A DNA stretch of 64,000 bases from Bacteroidia bacterium (lineage in GTDB: Bacteria > Bacteroidota > Bacteroidia > CAIKAF01), in assembly GCA_016742095.1 (NCBI GenBank), contig JACVCJ010000004.1, positions 82,146 to 146,145 on the forward strand. Reading direction: 5' to 3'. The translations under genes and the position numbers were made by a program. Shown in pieces: positions 27,101 to 35,662 of this stretch; position 1 is the stretch's first letter; every line of letters starts with the position of its first letter. Under the pieces are notes generated by a model. The model worked only from the letters and a program-made list of their open reading frames with translations. It did no database searches and had not been told where the DNA came from.

Positions 27101-30100
27101 ATCCTGGAAACGGGAGATGCAACGGCCGCCGCGAATTATAAAACGCCTGAAGAAGTGGCCGCCGCCGTCATCAGCCAGGTGCAGGGTTCTTCGGCCTTGT
27201 TGTTCGCCGATACCGTGTTTACACGCATCGACGGTATCACCGAAACACAGTCACGCGCCATTGTAGCTGCCAATACGGCTGTGCTGGAACCGGCCCCGGA
27301 CGGGGTACACTACCGTCTGAAGACCGATTTTGACCCGGCCGCAGCGATCACCGTACCGGCAGACATCAGCACCGCAGAAACGGATTTGCGCGCGCTGCTT
27401 ACGCAGTACCATCCGCAGTACCTGCTGCCCTTCTATATGTCGGCCCAGCTGGGCCTTTCTGCGGAAGCCACCGCTACCATACTCACAGCCCTGGGCGCCG
27501 ATCTCGACGATGATGCTTTTGTAAACGAATTGCAGGGCAGTACCACTCCGCCTGCTGCAATTACGGTCCTGGCCGCTAAACTGCTGCCGCTTTCTACGGT
27601 GTTTAAAAACCGTAAGTTCAGTGCAGAGGTAATTTCGTATATTCTTGCCAACCTGGATGTTTTCGGAATTACGGATATAGATCAGCTTACCGTAGCAACG
27701 GTGGAAAGGCTGGCTTCTTTCGAAAAATACATAGTGATCGCCGAAGACGGCAGTTCCAATATAGCACAACTGTCGGATGTACTGGGCGCCTTTGTGCCGG
27801 CTACACAGTACAGAACAGCCGATGCGCGTAAACTGGCGGCTGTACTGCAGACCCGCCCCGAACTGCTGGGCGCGGTGCACAATGTGGTGATTCCGGCTTC
27901 CAATGCCATAGAGGCGCTGGACCATTACCGCGCTTTCTGTGAAGTATGTGCCTACATCGGTATCAGTGCGGACGTGCTGCCCGATATCGTTTCATCGGAC
28001 TACGTAAAACTGAACACGGCCACCCAGGCCATACTGGCGGCATTCCGCAGCAAATACAAAACAGAATCGGAACGGAAAGACAAACTGGAAAAATACCAGG
28101 ATGCGCTGCGGGGCAAAAAACGCGCTTCGCTTACGACCTACCTGATCCATTCGGGTTTCCCGCAGTTTGAGAACGAGAACGACCTGTTCCACTATTTCCT
28201 GATCGATACCGAACTGGAAGGCTGTGCCCGCACCTCGCGCCTGGTGGCCGCCACTATGAGCCTGCAGCTGTACATACACCGTATACTGCTGAACCTGGAA
28301 CAGGATGACAAGGAGCCCGGTACGCCCGGCCGTATCCACGTAAAGGCCGATGATCTGCCCGCCGACGAGTGGGAATGGCGCCGGAACTACCGCGTGTGGG
28401 AAGCCAACCGCAAGGTGTTCCTGTACCCGGAAAACTATATAGAACCGGAACTGCGCGACGATAAATCGCCCCTGTTCGAGGAGCTGGAGAACGAACTGCT
28501 GCAACGCGAGATCAATGCCGATACCGTACTGGAGGCCTATGCCAGCTACATGCGCGGTTTCGACGAAGTGGCGCACCTGAAGATAGCCGGTTCGTACCAC
28601 GAGAAGGACGAGAAGACCGAAACGGACGTACTGCACCTGCTGGGCGTTACGGCCGATGATCCGGCGGTGTACTATTACCGCCGCGTGGAAAATATATACT
28701 ATGCCGAAAAGAACGATAACCGCGGTGTGGTATGGGGCTCCTGGAAAAAGATAAATGTACAGGTACCCGTGCGTAAAGTGGCACCCATCGTGTACAACGG
28801 CCGCCTGCACCTGTTCTGGGTACGCATAACCACCCTGGCCAATACGGTGTTCGATAACAACCGCTCGATCTTTACGGGTTACAGTCACAAATTCTCCATC
28901 GAGTTTACCACGCTGAAACTGGACGGCACCTGGACCCCGACCCAGAAGCTGAATCTAAAGAACGTATATCCCTTCCAGGGCAATGGCGTGTTGCAGGACC
29001 CCCTGGCCGAAGATGCTGAACGCAGTTCCTACCAGAGCGCATTGGGCGAAATACTGCGCTCCTTCCCCTTCTTTAACTGGAATTCGGCCTGGAATACGGT
29101 CCGGGAGGCCATAGAAAAACTGAAGACCCCGAGGTACGCCCTGAACCCGCATTATGTGGCTATTGATGAATATACGCTCGAAGGCTATCTCTGGGACGAA
29201 GTATATCCGGCCATCGACAAGAACAACCGCCTGGTGCTTACCGGGGCCGGTTACCAGCTGCGGGGCACCATCGATTTTTATAACCTGAGCCTGCAGAACA
29301 GCGGTGTACAGTATCCGACAGAGGTAAGTTACGAGGACCCGGCCATGGAGACCATTGCCTTTGCCTACAACAAGCCCGGCAAGATCATGTTACGTAAGGG
29401 TAACAGCCTGCACCGTACCGAGTCTCCTGCCGTGCAGCTCTTCGATAATTACGCCTATGGTTCCCTGATCGTAAACACAAATGAGAACAATGAACTGCTG
29501 AAACGCCACTGGGCCCAGTGTACCCTGGATAATACCTTTAAGGAGGCTACGGGCGAAGAACTGCTGCGCATGCCCAGCGGCAGCGACGTACAGGTAGTGA
29601 ACGGCGCCTATGGCGATGCCATACTGGATGCCAAAGGCGATCTGCTGTTCATGCAGGGAACAGCTTCTGATGAAAATGCCTACCTGCTGCACCGCATCGG
29701 TACCACCCTGAGTGAAACGCTTACACGCACCTTATTTACCAGCGGTGTGGAAACCACCCTGAGCATTGAAACGCAGAAGGCCCTGAAAGAGGCGCCGGTG
29801 CCGGTAACGGTAGTGGGCGCACAGGTGCAGAACCTGGTGGTGAAGGACAAGATCGACTTTAATGGTGCCTACGGCAACTACTACCGCGAGATCTTCTTCC
29901 ACATTCCCTTCCTGCTGGCCAATCACCTGAACAGCCAGGGCAAATACGCCGAGGCGCAGAAGTGGTACCATTATATTTTTAATCCTTCGGCCAGTGAAGT
30001 GATCGATTTCTCTGACCCCGGACTTACGCCCGCACAGAAGAAAAAAATGGAACTGGACCGTAACTGGCAGTACCTGGAGTTCCGCGAGATCGATACCCAG

Positions 30101-32956
30101 AAACTGCGCGACCAGCTGAACGACAAACAGGCTATCGAAACCTACAAGAAAGATCCCTTCAACCCGCATGCCATTGCCCGCCTGCGTATGAGCGCCTACC
30201 AGAAGTGTATCGTAATGAAATACATCGATAACCTGCTCGACTGGGGCGATCAGCTCTTTACCCAGGATACCATGGAATCGGTGAACGAGGCCACCCTGCT
30301 GTACATCATTGCCCGCGAGATCCTGGGCGATCGTCCGGCGGAGATCGGCAGCTGCGGCGAGGGTAAGGCAGATCCGAAGACCTACGAGAAAATTCAGCCC
30401 CTGCTCGATAAAGGTTCCGAGTTCCTGGCCGAGCTGGAAAGCTATACCATTGTACGTACACCGTCCAAAAAAGTGACCCCGCGTCCGTTTACCTACGGCT
30501 TCGTGGAAAATTCCACCATACGTGCCGGAGCCCGCAAGGCTATGAAAAAAGATACCATGACCGGATCGGCCCGCATACTCATGGCCGTTGCCGATGGTTA
30601 CGGCAGCAATTTCCGAGATGCTAAAGAGATCGAGGAAACACTCAACAAAAATATGCCCCAGGTGATGGTACGCGAGGTGGACGATAAGTTCACGGGTGCC
30701 TTTTCCACCGGTACCGTGCGTGGCCTGGAATGGAAACGCGATTCTATATACACGGCGAACAAATTCCGCATCCCGTCTTTCGGGTGGAGTATTCTGCGGC
30801 ATGTGTCGCCGGTGTTCTGCGTACCCGGAAACAAAGACCTGCTGGCCTATTACGACCGTGTGGACGACCGCCTGTTCAAGATCCGCAACTGCATGGACAT
30901 ACAGGGACAGAAACGTCAGCTGGCCCTTTTTGCGCCGGAGATCGATCCGCGTATGCTGGTGCGCGCCAAAGCGGCCGGACTTTCGCTCGACGATATCCTG
31001 AACCCGGTCAGTGGTAACCTGCCTCCGTATCGTTTTGCGTACCTGCTTGACCGGGCCAGGGCCTTTACATCGGTAGTGCAGAGCTTTGGTTCTTCATTAC
31101 TGAGTGCCCTGGAGAAGAAAAGCGGGGAAGAGTTGTCATTGTTACGTATGTCGCAACAGCAGGAGATCATGAACATGAGTTCGAAGAGCCGCCGCCTGGA
31201 GATCGATTCGGCCAACGAAGGCATCAAGGCCCTGAACGACCGTATTGAGTCTATCACATACCAGATCGGCTACTACAATGGCCTCGAAGCAGAGAACCTG
31301 AACGGGAACGAGCGGGCCCAGCAGATATTCAGACATTCGGCATCAGCGTTGCAGGTAGCTGCGGGCCTCACCGATACCATTGCCGGGATAGTGTATCTTA
31401 TTCCTCAGGTCGGATCACCGTTTGCCATGAAATACGGCGGTAAAGAAATGGGTAGCAGTGCCAGTGCATGGGCTATGGTAGCCAAAGATGCCGCTTCTGT
31501 GGCAGATGCGATAGCGGCTTCTGCAGGTCTGGAAGCCGGTTTTGAACGCCGGCGCCAGGGTTGGGTGCATCAGCGCAAAATGCTGGAGATCGAACTGAAG
31601 CAGACCCAGAAAAACCTGCTGGCCTCCGAGATACGCCGCGATATACTGATCGAATCGGAGAAGATACACCAGCGCAACATGGAACACAACCAGGACGTAA
31701 TGGACTTTTACGGCGAGAAGTTTTCGAATCTGGGCCTGTACACCTGGCTTTCGGCCACGATGCAGCGCCAGTTCCGCGAAGCCTACAACAACGCCCTGGC
31801 CATTGCACGTCTGGCTGAACAGGCTTACCGCTACGAAAAAGACGAGAGTACGGTGTTCATCGAGAACAACTATTTTGAATCGTCGCGTGCGGGACTGCTG
31901 GCCGGGGAACGCCTGCTGATGGCCCTGCAGACCATGGAACGCAGGTACATGGAAACCAATTACCGCAAGAAAGAGATCGACCAGGCCTTCTCGCTCACCC
32001 AGATCGATCCGGCAGCACTGCTGATGCTGAAACGTACGGGCAGCTGCGACTTTGAGATTCCCGAGCTGTTCTTTGACCTGTTCTATCCCGGCCAGTACCG
32101 TCGTAAGATACAGGCGGTACGCCTTACCATCCCCTGTGTTACGGGGCCGTATACCAATGTAAGCGCCAGCCTGGCCCTGAGCGGCAGCCGTATACGCATG
32201 GAAGCTAAACCGGGAGCCTCCGAACTGAAGGAAGTACCCAAATCGAGGACCACGATCATTGCCACGAGCAGTGCGCAGAACGATGCCGGCGTATTCCAGC
32301 TGAACTTTAAGGATGAGCGTTACATGCCGTTCGAAGGTGCAGGGGCCATCAGTTCCTGGAAACTTTCGCTGCCGAAGAATTTCCGGCAGTTCGATTACAG
32401 CACCATCAACGATGTGATCGTACACATAAGCTACACGGCCGAATACGACGAACTGTTCCGCGATAAGATAGAAGCCAACAACGAAGCTGTGGAAGGTACG
32501 CTGCTGAATATCCTGAAGAACAAGAACCTGTCCAGGACCTTCAGTCTGCGCCAGGAGTTCTCCGGCGATTTCCACCGGCTTACGGAGCAGCCCGTGAACC
32601 AGCCGGTAAGTGTAAAGATACAGAACAAGCACTTCCCGCTGTTTATGAACGGGCAGAACCTGAAAGTGACCAAGTCGCGGCTGATCCTGGTGACCGCACC
32701 CGGACAGAGCGTAAGCAATGTGAAGATCACCGTGAACGGTGCCGAGCAGAGCGGATTTACAAAAGATCCGGACTTCGGGGATCTGTATACGAAAGATATG
32801 GGCAGCCTGCTGCAGAGCGGTATACTGAAAGACCATATCATTGCCGTTACGGCGGGCGGCAGCCTGGCGCCGGATACACCGCCGCTGCATAACCCGGCCA
32901 TCGATACGGCCAAACTCGAAGATATGATCCTGTATGTAGAGTACAAGATCGGCTAA
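24125..32956 (+). CDS. TcA (TcdA-like) pore and injection subunit of the ABC toxin complex
   Basis: A 2943-aa protein. The first ~480 residues are helical and unrecognised. A VRP1-type segment follows at ~505-525 (CEHCQSIYSPAAYFVDLMQF). The neuraminidase-like region is near 1420-1580 (RVWEANRKVFLYPENYIEPE, VWGSWKKI, NGRLHLFWVRI). The long coiled-coil channel lies at ~2330-2570. The TcB-binding C-terminus follows (FEIPELFFDLFYPGQYRRKI, RLTIPCVTGPYTNVSASLAL). TcA pentamers bind the cell surface and inject the toxin held by TcB-TcC through their channel. Photorhabdus TcdA1 is about 2500 aa, so this version is longer, mostly at the N-terminus. There is no signal peptide. A terminator follows the stop. 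Confidence 0.92.
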   Translation: MNKPDLIRLEKLARLTPKQIAEQDPDLYVKLSDRAGISLKNNVSERLKEAPDEVKAGLGKIDFSAAKLGTQDVKEVLSKNLLKGLTAAKKKELEEVVGRIPELGKIEDLVQPDLPLIMNPVFQVDLAKARMYRLSDIAGLSQVKTDKALVKEVGISSISSENLDGLVKSKVLSGDEARELGLVSNLYTFFDSDFELAEFVKKNQAPKEMQDLVKIDRAGWTKMIRDSKMELPEGLKAEEYAGLLYKKAETLFPEASLNQRLGKPDVKALLRELELLKPLFEQNEKLFGTVRFEELNTKGIKEAELEKMKSSYEKLLRLIRKYPGLRLDELFNGKGSPDEIGKELLGRTGLMERFLKNNPYVNYLSLSYTHDSEDLKQLNFDGFDEKEKGMVLQSVRSYQRIYSFTEDVENLETILDAGYHSSYHITSVTLPEFIASTKLKPEVAERYYENAHMSIIRTTGVMGSILDLLTGSFEWTGVGNINPSIKNYLRDIPGYQDLFGELAFCECEHCQSIYSPAAYFVDLMQFTERYVISKHFAGTNKDHVLNLKVRRPDLWTLPLTCDNTNTLVPYLDIINEILESYIAKKKGFAGDLNDRSAVEEFVYKGEIAIEKTNWKNFVYAFTQPFHLPLESVATYLGHFEKTRADIAVLLGKPQADVSRAVLHVSDKEFQLITQPDVTPAFLKRVYDVAFEPDGGKIKPFNAQLLLKPMGVNRKELGRLVKTAFISAGGTDNVVIQGERTDSDSIQNDVERIRNLSWEVLDRMHRFVRLWRKTSWTIEELDALLSLLTEKGISDGIEADTLTALGGIIQQQSDWKLSVEEWYALVYRVPQIVLKSGEKSMFDDLFNHDDVVAAEGSYPKNSVKLVHPALIIDRSAPNAEFSSARLMAGLNRSDDEILGLLRFLEQPLGITDIDSATEADRGFLLTAGNISLLYRHSALAALLNLPLNDLFRLLPLVPGLASGYVQTAAEFAEVIAFYRWLKSTVFSLDDLHFILETGDATAAANYKTPEEVAAAVISQVQGSSALLFADTVFTRIDGITETQSRAIVAANTAVLEPAPDGVHYRLKTDFDPAAAITVPADISTAETDLRALLTQYHPQYLLPFYMSAQLGLSAEATATILTALGADLDDDAFVNELQGSTTPPAAITVLAAKLLPLSTVFKNRKFSAEVISYILANLDVFGITDIDQLTVATVERLASFEKYIVIAEDGSSNIAQLSDVLGAFVPATQYRTADARKLAAVLQTRPELLGAVHNVVIPASNAIEALDHYRAFCEVCAYIGISADVLPDIVSSDYVKLNTATQAILAAFRSKYKTESERKDKLEKYQDALRGKKRASLTTYLIHSGFPQFENENDLFHYFLIDTELEGCARTSRLVAATMSLQLYIHRILLNLEQDDKEPGTPGRIHVKADDLPADEWEWRRNYRVWEANRKVFLYPENYIEPELRDDKSPLFEELENELLQREINADTVLEAYASYMRGFDEVAHLKIAGSYHEKDEKTETDVLHLLGVTADDPAVYYYRRVENIYYAEKNDNRGVVWGSWKKINVQVPVRKVAPIVYNGRLHLFWVRITTLANTVFDNNRSIFTGYSHKFSIEFTTLKLDGTWTPTQKLNLKNVYPFQGNGVLQDPLAEDAERSSYQSALGEILRSFPFFNWNSAWNTVREAIEKLKTPRYALNPHYVAIDEYTLEGYLWDEVYPAIDKNNRLVLTGAGYQLRGTIDFYNLSLQNSGVQYPTEVSYEDPAMETIAFAYNKPGKIMLRKGNSLHRTESPAVQLFDNYAYGSLIVNTNENNELLKRHWAQCTLDNTFKEATGEELLRMPSGSDVQVVNGAYGDAILDAKGDLLFMQGTASDENAYLLHRIGTTLSETLTRTLFTSGVETTLSIETQKALKEAPVPVTVVGAQVQNLVVKDKIDFNGAYGNYYREIFFHIPFLLANHLNSQGKYAEAQKWYHYIFNPSASEVIDFSDPGLTPAQKKKMELDRNWQYLEFREIDTQKLRDQLNDKQAIETYKKDPFNPHAIARLRMSAYQKCIVMKYIDNLLDWGDQLFTQDTMESVNEATLLYIIAREILGDRPAEIGSCGEGKADPKTYEKIQPLLDKGSEFLAELESYTIVRTPSKKVTPRPFTYGFVENSTIRAGARKAMKKDTMTGSARILMAVADGYGSNFRDAKEIEETLNKNMPQVMVREVDDKFTGAFSTGTVRGLEWKRDSIYTANKFRIPSFGWSILRHVSPVFCVPGNKDLLAYYDRVDDRLFKIRNCMDIQGQKRQLALFAPEIDPRMLVRAKAAGLSLDDILNPVSGNLPPYRFAYLLDRARAFTSVVQSFGSSLLSALEKKSGEELSLLRMSQQQEIMNMSSKSRRLEIDSANEGIKALNDRIESITYQIGYYNGLEAENLNGNERAQQIFRHSASALQVAAGLTDTIAGIVYLIPQVGSPFAMKYGGKEMGSSASAWAMVAKDAASVADAIAASAGLEAGFERRRQGWVHQRKMLEIELKQTQKNLLASEIRRDILIESEKIHQRNMEHNQDVMDFYGEKFSNLGLYTWLSATMQRQFREAYNNALAIARLAEQAYRYEKDESTVFIENNYFESSRAGLLAGERLLMALQTMERRYMETNYRKKEIDQAFSLTQIDPAALLMLKRTGSCDFEIPELFFDLFYPGQYRRKIQAVRLTIPCVTGPYTNVSASLALSGSRIRMEAKPGASELKEVPKSRTTIIATSSAQNDAGVFQLNFKDERYMPFEGAGAISSWKLSLPKNFRQFDYSTINDVIVHISYTAEYDELFRDKIEANNEAVEGTLLNILKNKNLSRTFSLRQEFSGDFHRLTEQPVNQPVSVKIQNKHFPLFMNGQNLKVTKSRLILVTAPGQSVSNVKITVNGAEQSGFTKDPDFGDLYTKDMGSLLQSGILKDHIIAVTAGGSLAPDTPPLHNPAIDTAKLEDMILYVEYKIG

Positions 32957-32974
32957 GAACAAACGGAAATAAAT

Positions 32975-33006
32975 AAAGTCCGGGTACATTTTGTGCCCGG
33001 ACTTTT
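32975..33006 (+). terminator. Terminator of the Tc operon
   Basis: AAAGTCCGGG (32975-32984) pairs exactly with CCCGGACTTT (32996-33005), with an 11-base loop and T-rich 3' end, 18 bp after the tcA stop. Confidence 0.85.
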
Positions 33007-33085
33007 ATGTATGAGAAAAGCTGACATTGATTCCTATACGCTTATGGGTTGTAGAGCATAACAGATCATGTATATGGCTACTTTT

Positions 33086-33095
33086 CCCCCCCCCC
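33086..33095 (+). repeat. Homopolymer run of ten C
   Basis: Ten cytosines in a row in the intergenic region after tcA, preceded by TTTT. Such tracts slip during replication and are also prone to sequencing error. Confidence 0.8.
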
Positions 33096-33204
33096 TGGAA
33101 TTATTGTACAGTTGTGTATGTTTATTTTCGGCGCTGCACCGTATTTTTTATAACTATACGTTTATTGCATGACGGATATACGCGCGAGGGACGGCAGCGC
33201 GTAC

Positions 33205-33234
33205 GGCCGGTCTCGCTTGCAGCGAGGCGCGCCC
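33205..33234 (+). repeat. Short palindromic element, copy B (right of Tc locus)
   Basis: Core TCTCGCT-TGC-AGCGAGG at 33211-33227 with flanks GGCCGG and CGCGCCC, nearly identical to copy A and in the same orientation. Copy C, 600 bp away, is its inverse. Confidence 0.7.
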
Positions 33235-33264
33235 TGTTTAGTTCTCTTAGCGGATTCAATCAGG

Positions 33265-33290
33265 AAAAGACCACCCCGCAGGATGGTCTT
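33265..33290 (-). terminator. Terminator of the lipoprotein gene
   Basis: On the minus strand AAGACCA (complement of 33284-33290) pairs with TGGTCTT (complement of 33267-33273), followed by TTTT. It lies 18 bp after the stop at 33308. Confidence 0.7.
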
Positions 33291-33307
33291 CCCGTTCGTA
33301 TCTGTGT

Positions 33308-33772
33308 TTATGGTTTCCAGACAAGTTGTGTGTTGCGGATACCGTAATCCGGCGTAAACGTAAAGCTGCCCACGGCGTGTTCCAGGTGTGCGGCATCAGC
33401 CTCGGAAAAGGACATAACACCCGGCGGCACGGCCCCGATGAGGTAATTGACAAGGCACTGATCTCCCTCGGGGATATGCATACCAAGCTTGATGGCCAGG
33501 TTATCGGTGCTGTCGGGGGCCTGGGCCAGCCATTCCGTGGCCGACATGGTGACCAGGTTATAGGTGTTGGCAGCGGTCTGGGAAGGGTTTGTGCTCTCAG
33601 TATAACTGAACAGCAGGCGGTCGTAACCGTGGGCTACCAGGCTGTCGGAAGTATTTTTATCGAACCAGAAAATGTGATAGGAATACGTGGGGTCGTCCTT
33701 TTTACAGGAAGGAAGAAGCAGGCAGAGGGTCATAAGCATCAGTCCGGCGAGGACTATACGTTTTTGTATCAT
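33308..33772 (-). CDS. Lipoprotein of unknown function
   Basis: A 154-aa protein from the ATG at 33772 (MIQKRIVLAGLMLMTLCLLL). The lipobox is LPSC, followed by KKDDPTYSYH, a charged start common in Bacteroidota surface lipoproteins. The rest is strand-rich (HIFWFDKNTSDSLVAHGYD, LVTMSATEWLAQAPD, FTFTPDYGIRNTQLVW) without a recognised domain. A longer frame opens at 33838 but would put 22 unlikely residues, part of them from palindromic element C, before the signal peptide. The gene sits between inverted copies B and C. Confidence 0.75.
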   Translation of the reverse strand: MIQKRIVLAGLMLMTLCLLLPSCKKDDPTYSYHIFWFDKNTSDSLVAHGYDRLLFSYTESTNPSQTAANTYNLVTMSATEWLAQAPDSTDNLAIKLGMHIPEGDQCLVNYLIGAVPPGVMSFSEADAAHLEHAVGSFTFTPDYGIRNTQLVWKP

Positions 33773-34176
33773 AGTTGTGGATTTTTTACAGGTGTGTAAA
33801 CAGGGTAGCGTCTCGCTGCAAGCGAGACCAGGCCGCACAGGATGCGGTATGTGCTAAAAACAGTTTGTTCATTCAGGAATTTTAACAGTCGGAGATAATA
33901 ACCGGAAAGCGGGGAAATTTATTGTATGAGCCCTGGTATTTTTGACGAAAAAAAATGTACCTGCTCAGTTCGACGGATATTTTATTGCATTTAATTATTT
34001 TATATTCATGTGTTTATGAAAATAATTGTCAAATGACTTTTTTTGTAGGAACGGAGTTTGCGGACAGGCGATCCTGTGAAGGGGGAGGCTCTTTTTGCGT
34101 AGATCCGGAGTAAAGGCCCGGCTTTTGACGATATACATTTTGCATATTTTAGAATGAACGTCCTTGTTTTCAGTGG
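33773..34176. other. Gene-free region with palindromic element C
   Basis: About 440 bp between the divergent lipoprotein and methyltransferase genes. It contains element C near the lipoprotein start and an AT-rich middle (33940-34030). No other gene or RNA was recognised. Confidence 0.5.
33810..33828 (-). repeat. Short palindromic element, copy C (inverted)
   Basis: GTCTCGCTGCAAGCGAGAC: 8-bp arms and a 3-base loop. Its reverse complement matches copy B at 21 of 22 positions. It lies 38 bp upstream of the lipoprotein start and may influence its promoter. Confidence 0.7.
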
Positions 34177-34207
34177 TTTGTCTTTATCTGAAAAGTCTCT
34201 ATCTTTA
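34177..34207 (+). promoter_or_regulatory. Methyltransferase promoter, probably giving a leaderless mRNA
   Basis: TTTG (34177-34180), 19 bases, then TATCTTTA (34200-34207), one base from consensus. The ATG begins 4 bases after the box, where transcription is expected to start. Confidence 0.55.
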
Positions 34208-34211
34208 TCCT

Positions 34212-34868
34212 ATGGAAATTAAGACCTATTACGATACCATTGCACACGAGTACGATATTTCGCGCTTTGCCAATTCGTACGGGGCCTATATTCATGCCCA
34301 GGAACTGGATTTCCTGCACAGTCACCTGCCGGAAAAGAGATCGGTACTGAGCCTGGGCTGTGGCACCGGGCGTTTTATGGAATTCTGTTCCGAAGGGGTG
34401 GACATTTCGGAAAATATGCTGAAGGAAGCCCGCAGCAAGCACCCGGACAAGAAATTTGCCTGTTTCGACGGACTTACCCTGCCGTATGGAGATAATTCGC
34501 TGGACGCGGTGATCTGCTTCCATGTATATATGCACCTGGACAAAGCAACCGTACAGCATTCCATCCGCGAAGTGCACCGCGTGCTGAAGCCCGGAGGTAC
34601 CTTTATCTTTGACGTGCCCTCGGCCCGGCGCCGCCGTACCCTGGGACAGCATAAACAGGGCTGGCACGGGGCCAATGCCTTTGAGCGCAATGAGATCTAT
34701 GCCTATACGCAATCCCTTTTTACCGAAGTGGACGTAAAAGGCATCGCGCTGTTTCCCGTACACCGCCTGCCGGAAAAAGTGCGCCCGGTATTCCGCCATG
34801 TGGAAGATAACCTGCTGCCTTTCATGAAAAATTTTGCCTCTTATTACTGCTTTGCTTTTGTAAAGTGA
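34212..34868 (+). CDS. Class I SAM-dependent methyltransferase
   Basis: A 218-aa protein of the UbiE/methyltransferase-11 type. Motif I is VLSLGCGTGRFMEF, with the acidic ribose-binding residue in GVDISENML. Motif II/III areas are NSLDAVICFHVYMHL and VLKPGGTFIFDVPS. The start is the ATG at 34212 (MEIKTYYDTIAHEYD); the frame is open 16 codons further, but that stretch contains the promoter. The substrate is unknown. It shares bases with the next gene: its stop TGA overlaps a possible GTG start of the VanW gene, so the two are translationally coupled. Confidence 0.85.
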   Translation: MEIKTYYDTIAHEYDISRFANSYGAYIHAQELDFLHSHLPEKRSVLSLGCGTGRFMEFCSEGVDISENMLKEARSKHPDKKFACFDGLTLPYGDNSLDAVICFHVYMHLDKATVQHSIREVHRVLKPGGTFIFDVPSARRRRTLGQHKQGWHGANAFERNEIYAYTQSLFTEVDVKGIALFPVHRLPEKVRPVFRHVEDNLLPFMKNFASYYCFAFVK

Positions 34869-34873
34869 TCTAT

Positions 34874-35581
34874 ATGCGAAAATTTGTCCCCTACCGCCTC
34901 CGCCTTATATTTTCATTGCTGAAGATGCATATACGTTATTTTGTGAAGGGATATACGCTCCGGATGGGAAAAGCTTCGGAAAATATGCATTTTGAATACA
35001 TTTCTTCGGTTTCACAGCCGGTATTCCGTACTTCTACTTCGGCCAATAAAATTCATAACCTGAAACTGGCGTCTACGCATATACGAAAATACGTCTTTCA
35101 GCCGGGGGAATACATCTCGTTCTGGCATATGACCGGTGTTCCTGCGGCCGAAAAGGGATACCTGCCCGGCCGTAACCTGGTGAACGGTGTGCTGAAGGAA
35201 GAACCCGGCGGCGGACTCTGCCAGTTGTCCGGGCTCATGTATCACCTGGCGCTGGTAGCCGGACTGGAAATTGTAGAGCGTTATAATCATTCCGTAGATA
35301 TTTACCGGGAAGAAGAGCGTTTTACCCCGCTCGGGGCCGATGCTACGGTGGTGTATGGTTATAAGAACCTGTTGCTGCGCAATACTACCGCCAGTCCCTT
35401 GTATTTTGAGTTTATTGTCACCGGGGACCGGGCCGAAGGGCGTATCTGTTCAGCCGGACCGCTGAAGGAAAGTGAGCTGCGCTTTGAACGGGAGGAGAAG
35501 GATAAAAACCGCATTGTACACACGTATCGGAACGGGCTTTTGCTGAATACTTCGGTATACGGCATAAAGAACCCTGCCTGA
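34874..35581 (+). CDS. VanW family protein
   Basis: A 235-aa protein if started at the ATG at 34874 (MRKFVPYRLRLIF). A GTG at 34865 that overlaps the previous stop would add three residues. The VanW domain is clear: VFQPGEYISFWHMTG, the signature GGGLCQLSGLMYHLALVAGL, then NHSVDIYREEERFTPLGADA and VYGYKNLLLRN. VanW is found in some vancomycin-resistance clusters and in many genomes without them; its biochemical role is not established. No other van genes are present, so resistance should not be inferred. It forms an operon with the methyltransferase. Confidence 0.88.
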   Translation: MRKFVPYRLRLIFSLLKMHIRYFVKGYTLRMGKASENMHFEYISSVSQPVFRTSTSANKIHNLKLASTHIRKYVFQPGEYISFWHMTGVPAAEKGYLPGRNLVNGVLKEEPGGGLCQLSGLMYHLALVAGLEIVERYNHSVDIYREEERFTPLGADATVVYGYKNLLLRNTTASPLYFEFIVTGDRAEGRICSAGPLKESELRFEREEKDKNRIVHTYRNGLLLNTSVYGIKNPA

Positions 35582-35599
35582 AGGAAAGTACAGGCAGGG
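35572..35599. terminator. Hairpin between convergent genes, likely bidirectional terminator
   Basis: CCCTGCCTG (35572-35580) and CAGGCAGGG (35591-35599) form a 9-bp stem overlapping the VanW stop codon. T-rich sequence follows on the minus strand. Confidence 0.6.
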
Positions 35600-35662
35600 T
35601 AAGGCAACGGGAAGGGCGGTCTTGTCAGGGTGGCTGCGTTGGGTTACAGGGTAGCAGCGTTA

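Larger units (their letters stand above)
32957..33264. other. Gene-free region right of the Tc locus
   Basis: No coding sequence was accepted. It holds the tcA terminator, a run of ten C (33086-33095), and palindromic element B, each listed separately. Confidence 0.6.

Noticed and set aside
31415..32989. 524-codon open frame antisense to the tcA 3' end
   Set aside because: It covers the conserved TcB-binding region of TcA on the other strand and ends past the terminator; a shadow ORF.
33027..33347. 106-codon ORF across the poly-C tract
   Set aside because: It runs through the terminator region, palindromic element B and the next terminator, and has no protein-like character.
34865..34873. 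GTG at 34865 as VanW start
   Set aside because: Possible through its overlap with the previous stop, but the ATG at 34874 is a stronger codon and loses only three residues; kept as an alternative.
34874..35581. Vancomycin resistance locus
   Set aside because: VanW alone is widespread; no vanHAX-like ligase or dehydrogenase genes are present.
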